Part shown: positions 5,718 to 12,428 of the stretch, piece by piece
Layout: the number at the start of each line of letters is the position of its first letter
Numbering within the stretch: the stretch's first letter is position 1
Source: Dehalococcoidia bacterium UBA1152
GTDB taxonomy: Bacteria; Chloroflexota; Dehalococcoidia; Lucifugimonadales; UBA2962
NCBI GenBank assembly: GCA_002311285.1
Contig: DBZU01000023.1
Coordinates: 41,053 to 53,480, forward strand
DNA length: 12,428 nt
Reading direction: 5' to 3'
Made by a program: the position numbers and the translations under genes
Notes under the pieces: model-generated
What the model was told of the DNA's origin: nothing
Databases searched by the model: none
What the model saw: only the letters and a program-made list of their open reading frames with translations

Positions 5718-6884
5718 CTATTCTTTAATAGCCCGCTCATTTAGACCATGCTTGTGAATAAACCCGTACATATTCTCAAGAAATTTCTTTGTTTGCCAAT
5801 TACGAACTTCTACTGAATGAGGTTCAGTTTTCAAAGTCGTTATATCTCGAGCTATCCTTTCTAAACTGGCTGTAGGCCATACCAGACTTGGATCAATCTC
5901 TAAAGAGGATCCTAAATCCCTTCTCCAACTTTTTAAAAGCTCCAAGCGTTTTTTTTGAACAAGATTCATAACGGATCTACGCGCTGTTCTTGGGCGTGAG
6001 ACTGGAGGTGCGTTTAATCCATTTTTGATCGCGGTTAATAATTCAGTTTTTAATGGTTGAAAAGCAAATGGACCCAAATTATCTAAAGATAATGGTATTG
6101 AGGGGTTAGCTTGGGCTAATTCAACTAAAGTTTTGTCCGTCAGAATTTTATAGAGTGGTTTATCTCGAAAAACAGCATGCTTTATTCGTAGTTTTGACAG
6201 GCTTTTGAGGACAGACATTTGGGGTGGATCTAGAATTCCACTACCTTTTACAGAGAAAAAATCGATTTCTGGATCTGTAGATTTGAATGTCGCAGTAACT
6301 TGCCTTTGGCACTCCTCTTGTACCCAGTCGTAACGGCCAATTGCCTTTAGACGTTTTGTTAACTCAGAACGCAGGTTTATCAAATGTGCAACATCGGTTG
6401 CTGCATACAGCACAGACTCTTTGTTTAATGGCCTAATTGTCCAGTCGGAACGTTGAAGTGTTTTGCTTTTTTCAATTTTAATTTCTAGAATTTCTTGAAT
6501 CACGGTAGCTAAACCGGTTTTCTTTAAACCTAGAAATGATGCTGCAATAGCCGCATCAAACAGATTATTGATTGTAATGCCCCATTCTCTTCTAAGGCAT
6601 CGAACGTCATAACTTACTGAATGCATTACTTTTATCACATCCTGATTTTCAATGAGTTCGCAGAGGGGAGTCATATCTATCTTTGCTATGGGGTCAACAA
6701 TATAGATCCTAGTAGCTGAAGCAAGCTGCATAAGGCAAATTCTTTCAGGATATCGATGCCTGCCATTACCCTCGATGTCTAGGGCAATTATTGGATCTTT
6801 TGCAACCTGTTTGATCATTGATGACATAGATTTCATATCATCAATCAACAGGTATTTAAGTCGGGTGTTTAAGTAGCTGCGCAT
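5718..6884 (-). CDS. rnd: Ribonuclease D (3'-5' exoribonuclease)
   Basis: This DEDDy exonuclease trims the 3' ends of tRNA and other structured RNA in the cytoplasm. With the start chosen here it has 388 residues. Exo motif I is ALDIEGNG (D36, E38), motif II is VMHSVSYDVRCL (D93) and motif III is LYAATDVAHL (Y160, D164), so all catalytic residues are present. An HRDC-like helical region follows at about 215-290, and a further helical region with PTASLERIARDI forms the C-terminus, matching the usual RNase D architecture. The frame is open to an ATG at 6917 inside the upstream gene. The ATG at 6884 is preferred because it overlaps the DUF362 stop by one base (TAATG), a classic coupling arrangement, and still leaves residues before the catalytic domain. 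There is no other ribosome site, so translation probably depends on coupling. Confidence 0.87.
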   Translation of the reverse strand: MRSYLNTRLKYLLIDDMKSMSSMIKQVAKDPIIALDIEGNGRHRYPERICLMQLASATRIYIVDPIAKIDMTPLCELIENQDVIKVMHSVSYDVRCLRREWGITINNLFDAAIAASFLGLKKTGLATVIQEILEIKIEKSKTLQRSDWTIRPLNKESVLYAATDVAHLINLRSELTKRLKAIGRYDWVQEECQRQVTATFKSTDPEIDFFSVKGSGILDPPQMSVLKSLSKLRIKHAVFRDKPLYKILTDKTLVELAQANPSIPLSLDNLGPFAFQPLKTELLTAIKNGLNAPPVSRPRTARRSVMNLVQKKRLELLKSWRRDLGSSLEIDPSLVWPTASLERIARDITTLKTEPHSVEVRNWQTKKFLENMYGFIHKHGLNERAIKE

Positions 6885-7999
6885 TAAGTACTGTAGTGCT
6901 TGAACAGCTTGCCCCAACCTGTATCCATTGCAGCTTTAATGCGTTTTCGGCCGACAAATCTGAGCCAGTATTCATTGTGATATAAGTTTGATGCAAAAAA
7001 TGCTAGGGGGGCCAAAAATGATCTTAACAAAAACCGTTCAATTGGTTTCAAAGGCCCCCAATAGATAAGTTTTTGACCTTTACTGGCAAATGTATTCTCA
7101 GATACGGAAAAATTCCAATTCACTAAAGCAATATCTTCTCCTACGATTTCTATGTCCTTAATACGACCTACACCAAGTCCCAAATCATCAGCTAGCTGTA
7201 TAAATTTCAATTCCATAGGATCTAAACCCATCATTTTGGCTGCGACTGCATCTATTGCAACTTGATCAGCTGATGCTATCAAAACATTTTTTTCATGCCA
7301 TCGCATTGCCCTTGGCCCGGGCCCGTCACCTGCGAGAGTACCGTCCATAACCGCAAAGATGCCGGTATGCAACTCCTTTTGTATTTGTAATAAATCTACT
7401 AATGTTTCGTGGATTACTGAATGAGTCCAGTGGCGCCTACGGTGAAGCAAGCCTCCAAAGGCATTTTTCATCGCTCCAGTCATGGTAGTAAATACGTGTG
7501 TTTTAACAGTAGGGAGGTGGATAATGTTTTTTCCTGCAAAGCAGGCTGGTATTTTTATTCCATCAGGATAAACATCATCTAGAACTAACATATTGCCTGC
7601 AGGCTTGTAATCAACCCACTCGGTAGGAGGGATATCAAGGTAAATTGGATGAAGGTTGTGCAGATTCTCAACTGCAGTGTGCCTGTTATTAAAAGCTCCT
7701 TCAATGGGGTCTACTACAACGGTACCATTATGAGCTGGAATTAGATCTTTGTACCCATCTTGCAACAAGGTTTGTATTACTCCGTCTAACTGCCATGGGG
7801 TAGTTGAACATCCTGGGTAATAGTGTTGCCATGAAATGTTTATTTTTAGCAGAGTCTCACATTCTTTCGGTAAATGATTTTCATACTCTGCAAGCCTCAT
7901 TACTTTTCCGATGTCTTGAATTACCTTGTCAGGACTTGTGTGGATAACTGCAACTTTTGCGGGGCTCCTTAGATTTTTGCCGGCCATATTTGTGGTCAT
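6884..7999 (-). CDS. DUF362 domain protein (PF04015-like)
   Basis: This is a protein of 371 residues from the chosen ATG. Recognisable DUF362 segments are KINISWQHYYPG near the N-terminus, the conserved KTHVFTTMTGAMKNAFGG, the VMDGTLAGDGPGPR loop and ASADQVAIDAVAAKMMG. There is no CxxCxxC ferredoxin module such as some DUF362 proteins carry at the C-terminus. Instead the C-terminus has a hydrophobic stretch (FLLRSFLAPLAFFASNLY) and a basic end. The molecular function is not established for the family. The frame extends to a TTG at 8020. The ATG at 7999 has AGGA directly against it, and a further ATG at 7987 has AGGA at 12 bases, so the exact start is uncertain. It is coupled to RNase D by TAATG at its 3' end and lies 103 bases after rpoD from this start, possibly sharing its transcript. 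Confidence 0.78.
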   Translation of the reverse strand: MTTNMAGKNLRSPAKVAVIHTSPDKVIQDIGKVMRLAEYENHLPKECETLLKINISWQHYYPGCSTTPWQLDGVIQTLLQDGYKDLIPAHNGTVVVDPIEGAFNNRHTAVENLHNLHPIYLDIPPTEWVDYKPAGNMLVLDDVYPDGIKIPACFAGKNIIHLPTVKTHVFTTMTGAMKNAFGGLLHRRRHWTHSVIHETLVDLLQIQKELHTGIFAVMDGTLAGDGPGPRAMRWHEKNVLIASADQVAIDAVAAKMMGLDPMELKFIQLADDLGLGVGRIKDIEIVGEDIALVNWNFSVSENTFASKGQKLIYWGPLKPIERFLLRSFLAPLAFFASNLYHNEYWLRFVGRKRIKAAMDTGWGKLFKHYST

Positions 8000-8020
8000 T
8001 CCTAAACTTTTTTTGGACAA

Positions 8021-8102
8021 GACTTCGTCATAATGTCTGCTGAAATCCTAATCGTGTGAAACTAAGACGATATCGATGTTATTGATACGCGATGGATTAG
8101 AC
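8021..8102. other. Intergenic gap between rpoD and the DUF362 gene
   Basis: These 82 bases lie between the rpoD stop and the longest DUF362 frame. I see no convincing terminator (GACTT...AAGTC just at the rpoD end is only a 5-bp stem) and no good promoter, so read-through from the dgt-dnaG-rpoD operon is plausible. Confidence 0.4.
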
Positions 8103-9689
8103 TTATTCTAAAAAGTCTCTCAGTTTTTTAGACCGAGTTGGATGGCGTAGTTTACGTAAAGCTTTTGCCTCAATCTGTCTTATACGCTCTCTAGTAACAC
8201 CGAAATCTCTTCCTACCTCTTCTAAGGTTCGGCTACGGCCATCTTCTAATCCAAAACGCAATTGCAATACTCTGGCCTCTCTCTCGCTAAGCGTAAAAAG
8301 GACGTCATCGACTTGTTCTCTAAGCAGTTGATATGATGCTGCGTCTGAGGGCGCTATAGTATTACGATCTTCTATAAAATCACCTAAGTGGCTGTCCTCT
8401 TCCTCGCCTATAGGAGTTTCCAACGAAACAGGTTCTTGAGAAATCTTTAATATTTCTCTGACTTTATCAGCAGGCACTTCCATTCCTGATCCTATTTCCT
8501 CGCTAGTCGGTTCTCTACCATACTCCTGAACTAGTCGTCTACTTACTCGGAGAAGTTTGTTAATAGTTTCAACCATATGGACAGGTATTCTTATTGTCCT
8601 AGCCTGATCGGCTATGGCCCTTGTGATTGCTTGTCTTATCCACCACGTTGCGTAAGTAGAAAATTTGTATCCTTTTCGATAATCAAATTTTTCGACAGCG
8701 CGAATTAAGCCTATATTGCCTTCTTGAATTAGATCAAGTAGAGACATACCTCTACCGATATACTTTTTTGCTACTGATACCACTAATCGAAGATTAGCCT
8801 CAGCGAGATGCCTTTGGGCATCGAATCCAAATTTTTCGATCTGCTCGAAATATTTACGAAACACCAGTTCATATGATTCAAGATCTTTAGTTAGTTTTGG
8901 GCTTTCTATCTGTTTCTTAATAGCTTTTATAGGAGCGTGTATATCTATTAGCTGTAAAACTTCTTTAGGCAATATCCTGCAATTAAGTGACAGTAATAGA
9001 AGCAACTCCTTGGCCTGTAAAGGCTCCTTGTTGAGAATTTCTCCTAAGTAGTTCAATAGGTCTTCGTCTGTTCCGCCGTCGAGTGCATTTCGAACTTTTC
9101 CACGAAAACGTAACTCTCCTAAAGTCAAATCATCTTGTAGATTTATGAACCGAGTTAAAGCCTTTATAGTGTCAGTGGACGAACAAATACCGTTTAATAG
9201 ATGTAACACTATTTGCCAGGCTTGTGGAGGGCGGCCATCTGGACTAGAAAGTTCTTCTGTCAGCCGCTTTATATAACTTGCGGATTCCATCTTACGGGCT
9301 AATACTCGCTCATCATGAGCTTTGAGCAAGTTAACTCGGCCAATTTCTCTTAGATACATGCGGACTGGATCATCGATCATTTCCGCAGATTCGTAATTAC
9401 TCCACTCTGCTTCTTTTAAAGCTTGCTCTTCTGCCTTTTTAGCAATTGTTTCCAAAGCAGCGGCTTCTTCTTCATCTTCTTCATCTTCTTCATCTTCATC
9501 TTCTTCTTCTCTAGCAACTATATTTCTTGATGAATGTTGTGGTAAATCCATGACGTCTACACCACCATCGACATCTTCTTCGTTAAGACGATTAAAATCA
9601 CCAGGACCTGTAGCTTTATCAACAAGGTCCTTTATTAGACTTGCATCTTCATTTTGACTTATGTTTTCATTTTGATTGTTTTGATCCAT
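8103..9689 (-). CDS. rpoD: Primary RNA polymerase sigma factor (sigma-70)
   Basis: This is the housekeeping sigma factor, 528 residues. After an acidic, low-complexity N-terminus (1-100) it shows region 1.2 (DDPVRMYLREIGRVNLL, about 106-122), a non-conserved insert (about 138-290), region 2 (AEANLRLVVSVAKKYIGRGM; FSTYATWWIRQAITRAIADQ, 297-362), region 3 (about 372-445) and region 4 with the -35 helix-turn-helix (LEEVGRDFGVTRERIRQIEA, 489-508). Full regions 2 to 4 and the conserved RIRQIEAKALRKLRHP identify it as primary sigma rather than ECF. A normal region 1.1 is not obvious; a poly-Glu/Asp tract at 61-75 may take its place. ATG 9689 lies 7 bases after the dnaG stop, with GAGGA overlapping the dnaG end, indicating one operon. 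Confidence 0.97.
   Translation of the reverse strand: MDQNNQNENISQNEDASLIKDLVDKATGPGDFNRLNEEDVDGGVDVMDLPQHSSRNIVAREEEDEDEEDEEDEEEAAALETIAKKAEEQALKEAEWSNYESAEMIDDPVRMYLREIGRVNLLKAHDERVLARKMESASYIKRLTEELSSPDGRPPQAWQIVLHLLNGICSSTDTIKALTRFINLQDDLTLGELRFRGKVRNALDGGTDEDLLNYLGEILNKEPLQAKELLLLLSLNCRILPKEVLQLIDIHAPIKAIKKQIESPKLTKDLESYELVFRKYFEQIEKFGFDAQRHLAEANLRLVVSVAKKYIGRGMSLLDLIQEGNIGLIRAVEKFDYRKGYKFSTYATWWIRQAITRAIADQARTIRIPVHMVETINKLLRVSRRLVQEYGREPTSEEIGSGMEVPADKVREILKISQEPVSLETPIGEEEDSHLGDFIEDRNTIAPSDAASYQLLREQVDDVLFTLSEREARVLQLRFGLEDGRSRTLEEVGRDFGVTRERIRQIEAKALRKLRHPTRSKKLRDFLE
9465..9509. repeat. Trinucleotide low-complexity tract in rpoD
   Basis: Fifteen consecutive TTC/ATC triplets on the plus strand encode the run of Glu and Asp at residues 61-75 of the sigma factor. 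This is a simple repeat with slippage potential; unit gains or losses would change tract length without breaking frame. Confidence 0.85.
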
Positions 9690-9696
9690 TATTTAA

Positions 9697-11520
9697 TTAT
9701 CCTCGCTGGGCATGAATTTCTTTTAACCGTTGATTCATTTTAACTATTGCCTGCTCCAGATCACTTGAAGATTCAAAAGAAGATTTACTAGACAACAGTC
9801 CTTCTTGTAGTTTTCTGAGGTGCCCTTCCTCAATCCGTGAAAAACATTGATTTAGACTGTTAATTGATTGCCTTAAATCAATTGGTTTCAATTGAATATC
9901 TAAGATTTCGTCGAGTCTAGGTTTAATAGAATCATCTAAACTTGATTTTAACGTCTCTATTTTACCTGTCTCTAGCCATCGGGTAAATATCTCTCTATCC
10001 TCGCTTCTAACAAAACATTCTGGTGAAAAATGATCTGGAATGCCTTCGAGTTCAGTAGATTTAAGTAGAATTGCAAGGGCGTATTCATCTAGTGAAACTT
10101 CAGTATTCGGTAATGCATTGGCAACATTATGTTGAGATCGGCTAGATTGCCCTTTGATAGTATTTCTCCTGCGACTTGAGACCTTTGATTTCTTGCCCAT
10201 TTCCCGCAATATTGGATCTAATCGACTTGAATCAATGTTGAGTGTCGTTGCAACTTTTTCTTTATAGCGTTCTTGGTCAAATGGATTGGAGGCATAAATT
10301 AAGCCAGATATCCACTCTAAAGCTGCCGTTTTCCCAGATCCAGATTGTAGTTCGAAACGAACTGGTAATGAATCGATCATGAATTCTTGAGCTGGCACCG
10401 ATTCTTTAATAAGGGTTTGCCAGTATTGAAAATCTGATCTTATAAGATTATCTGGGTCAGATCCTTCTGGCAGAAGGCATATTTTGATGTTGATTGAATC
10501 GCGTCGGATGATTGCGCCAATGCGTTTATTAAAGCCCATCATATTGTTATGATTTGAAGATATTAAGATGTCTTCTAATTTTCTTAATGTAGCCTCCTGT
10601 CCAGCAGTATCAGGATCAAGCGCAAGGACCAGGTTGCCGCACAATGATTTTAGTTGTGAAAGTTGAGCATCTGTAATAGCAGTACCCATAGAAGCTACGA
10701 CATTTATATCGCCAAGTTGATGAGCTGCTATTACGTCCATATATCCTTCCACTACGATAGCTTGACGTTCAGCGAGCATAGCCTGGTGAGCAGTATCTAA
10801 ACCGTAAAGAATACTACTTTTGTCAAAAGCATCAGTTTTAGGAGTATTAATGTATTTTGGTTCGGATTCATCGATGGACCTTGCACCAAATCCACCTATT
10901 TTGCCGCGTCTGTTTTTTATAGGAAACATTATTCTATTCTTAAAAAAATCTCCTCTGTTTCCATCTTGATATTGATAGATCAATTTAGATTCTAGAATCT
11001 GATCATTCGTAAACTCATTCGAGATCAGACAATCGTAAAGACTCGGATTATTAGTTTGAGCTGGACTTAAACCTAAACCAAAACTTTGTGCAGTTAGTTG
11101 ATCGATTCCCCTAGATTTCAGATAGTCTCTCGCTAGCTTTCCACTATCCGAATACAGTAAATCTGAAAAGAAATTAGAGGCACATTCATTTATTTGATAT
11201 AAATTTGCCGATTTTGTTCTAATAACCGGAGTACCCATAGATACTCCAGCTCGATCAGCAAGCAATCGAATTGCCTCTCCAAACTCCATAGATTCTCTTT
11301 TCATCACGAATGAAATTAAGTCTCCCCCGGTTGAACAAGCACCGAAGCAATGCCAACTCTGGCGTTCTGGACTGACAATAAATGACGGCGTCTTTTCATC
11401 ATGAAAAGGACAAGGAGCTTTAAAATTACTACCAGCTTGTTTTAAAGCAATATATCCTGACACAATGTCTACTATGTCAAGCCGAGATTTTATTTCATCA
11501 ACTAATGTCACTAATAACAC
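9697..11520 (-). CDS. dnaG: DNA primase
   Basis: This primase synthesises RNA primers at the replication fork together with the DnaB helicase; 607 residues, a normal length. The N-terminal CHC2 zinc domain has C37, H40, C58 and C62 (CPFH ... HCFGAC), with three rather than two residues between the last cysteines. The RNA-polymerase core carries FPIKNRRGKIGGFGARSI (199-216) and the TOPRIM motifs VVEGYMDV (256-263, E258) and LALDPDTAG (299-307, D302 and D304), then PEGSDPDN (351-358). The C-terminal part (about 430-607) is the helicase-binding region, poorly conserved as usual. The start is GTG 11520, with AAAGGG 4 bases upstream; a second GTG at 11511 is possible. It lies 41 bases after dgt and 7 bases before rpoD. 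Confidence 0.96.
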   Translation of the reverse strand: MLLVTLVDEIKSRLDIVDIVSGYIALKQAGSNFKAPCPFHDEKTPSFIVSPERQSWHCFGACSTGGDLISFVMKRESMEFGEAIRLLADRAGVSMGTPVIRTKSANLYQINECASNFFSDLLYSDSGKLARDYLKSRGIDQLTAQSFGLGLSPAQTNNPSLYDCLISNEFTNDQILESKLIYQYQDGNRGDFFKNRIMFPIKNRRGKIGGFGARSIDESEPKYINTPKTDAFDKSSILYGLDTAHQAMLAERQAIVVEGYMDVIAAHQLGDINVVASMGTAITDAQLSQLKSLCGNLVLALDPDTAGQEATLRKLEDILISSNHNNMMGFNKRIGAIIRRDSINIKICLLPEGSDPDNLIRSDFQYWQTLIKESVPAQEFMIDSLPVRFELQSGSGKTAALEWISGLIYASNPFDQERYKEKVATTLNIDSSRLDPILREMGKKSKVSSRRRNTIKGQSSRSQHNVANALPNTEVSLDEYALAILLKSTELEGIPDHFSPECFVRSEDREIFTRWLETGKIETLKSSLDDSIKPRLDEILDIQLKPIDLRQSINSLNQCFSRIEEGHLRKLQEGLLSSKSSFESSSDLEQAIVKMNQRLKEIHAQRG

Positions 11521-11561
11521 GAAACCCTTTAACTAAAATTTGCATAATACCTGGAATCATT

Positions 11562-12428
11562 TCAAACAACTCCTTTGTACAGAGGCGCACTAATTCCTTT
11601 ATGTAATTTCTCTGCTATATTGATAGCATATTGATCCGTCATTCCGGATATATAATCTACGACAGCTTGTTGTTGATTATCATTAATTTCAAGATAGCGT
11701 TTTGGAATACTATCAGGGTTGTTTAAATAATAATCGAAAAGCAATCTTATAATTGATCTTGCGGCATGACCTTGTTCTCCTACATCTTCAGGAACATAAA
11801 CCCGTTCAAACATAAAGCTTCTGAATTCATTCACTACAGTCCGGATATTATCACTCATTTTTATTAAAGTGGGTTGATCATTTTTTACTGAATTAGAATC
11901 ATTTAGTCCAGCGACAACCCATGACTGTGTAACGATATCACTGACTATGGTGTTTATTCTGTCGCCATGGGATTCTCCTAAAGTTGAGAATATAATTGAC
12001 GGCACCTCATCGATCTTTAAGGCATTTGCTCTGAAGGCATCCAACAAATCATGATTAAGGTAAGCCACAGCGTCGGAGATGCGCACGATCTGCGCCTCCA
12101 GGGTCATCCCTTCGACCGCATCGGCATCGAGGAACTCGCCTTGCGGCTTCGAGTGACGCCTGATCGCCTCGACGACCTCGCGGGTGAGGTTCAGTCCGGC
12201 GCCGCCCTTCTCCAGCTTCTCGACGATGCGGACGCTGTGGCTGCTGTGGTGGAAGCCCCCGGGCAGCAGCTCATCGAGCACCTTCTCGCCGATGTGGCCG
12301 AACGGCGTGTGGCCGAGATCGTGGCCGAGTGCTGCCGCCTCGACAAGATCCTCGTTCAGGTTGAGCGCGCGGGCGATCGTTCGGCCGACCTGCTGGACCT
12401 CGATGGTGTGGGTGAGCCGGGTGACGTA
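11562..12428 (-). CDS. dgt: dGTP triphosphohydrolase-like HD-domain protein, 5' end missing
   Basis: This HD-domain phosphohydrolase of the dGTPase family cleaves dNTPs to nucleoside and triphosphate. The frame is open through the right edge (first codon TAC 12428-12426), so 288 C-terminal residues are present. The GTG at 12281 is internal, not the start. Diagnostic motifs are RLTHTIEVQQVGR, then GHDLGHTPFGHIGE with the HD metal ligands, GGFHHSSHSVRI, AIRRHSKPQGEF and ISDAVAYLNHDLLDAFRA. The gene precedes dnaG by 41 bases, an arrangement also known from other bacteria. Oddly, the first part (12428 to about 12065) is about 64% GC with GC-ending codons (CTC, GTC, ATC, GCC), whereas the rest is about 40% GC with AT-ending codons; frame and motifs continue across the change. 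Confidence 0.9.
   Translation of the reverse strand, partial: YVTRLTHTIEVQQVGRTIARALNLNEDLVEAAALGHDLGHTPFGHIGEKVLDELLPGGFHHSSHSVRIVEKLEKGGAGLNLTREVVEAIRRHSKPQGEFLDADAVEGMTLEAQIVRISDAVAYLNHDLLDAFRANALKIDEVPSIIFSTLGESHGDRINTIVSDIVTQSWVVAGLNDSNSVKNDQPTLIKMSDNIRTVVNEFRSFMFERVYVPEDVGEQGHAARSIIRLLFDYYLNNPDSIPKRYLEINDNQQQAVVDYISGMTDQYAINIAEKLHKGISAPLYKGVV

Noticed and set aside
8085..8110. Hairpin at the 3' end of rpoD
   Set aside because: GACTT/AAGTC is only a 5-bp AT-rich stem, without a T-tract after it.
11460..11557. Mini-frame starting ATG a few bases after the dgt stop and running into the dnaG start region
   Set aside because: About 20 codons, no clear ribosome site, overlaps dnaG out of frame, and nothing supports translation.
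12279..12281. GTG as the start of the dGTPase gene
   Set aside because: The frame stays open to the window edge and upstream codons encode the essential HD motif GHDLGHTPFGHIGE, so the GTG is internal.
1..12428. CRISPR arrays, tRNA/rRNA genes, insertion sequences, toxin-antitoxin or phage modules
   Set aside because: Looked for repeats with regular spacing, terminal inverted repeats, cloverleaf patterns and typical proteins; none seen by eye.

Overview
The window is a 12.4 kb stretch of AT-rich bacterial chromosome. GC is roughly 40% by eye, except at the two ends. It carries housekeeping replication and transcription genes beside catabolic genes. The order dGTPase - DNA primase - sigma-70, the spaced primase zinc site (C-x3-C) and an LLM flavoenzyme next to an SDR dehydrogenase suggest an uncultured, possibly marine Chloroflexota (SAR202-like) genome. 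That placement is inference from remembered family features, not from a search. Both ends cut through genes.

Left part (1-1818): the C-terminal tail of a plus-strand, probably propeller-like protein ends at 110. A perfect 15-bp-stem terminator follows. Facing it on the minus strand is an ArsP/DUF318-type permease, preceded by a 48-codon single-span membrane protein whose end overlaps the permease start by 8 bases. A divergent intergenic region at 1657-1818 holds candidate promoters for both directions.

Middle (1819-5656): a plus-strand pair, an LLM-class flavin/F420 oxidoreductase (TTG start) and an SDR dehydrogenase with an enlarged glycine-rich nucleotide loop, converges on a minus-strand group. 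That group is a class IV aminotransferase, then an acetamidase/formamidase, then an ankyrin-repeat remnant that starts right after the acetamidase stop codon and is broken by a 7-bp tandem duplication.

Right part (5718-12428), all minus strand: dgt (5' end outside the window) - dnaG - rpoD form a tightly packed information-processing operon. It is followed after 82 bases by a DUF362 protein that is translationally coupled (TAATG) to an RNase D. The dgt gene changes abruptly from about 64% to about 40% GC at about 12,060 while keeping frame and conserved motifs. This is either a recombination joint or an assembly chimera, and it is the observation here that most needs checking.

I found no CRISPR array, tRNA, rRNA, insertion sequence or clear defence system. 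Nothing in the window convincingly amounts to a new multi-gene system. The best leads are the small membrane protein coupled to the permease, the altered SDR loop, the ankyrin relic and the mosaic dgt gene.
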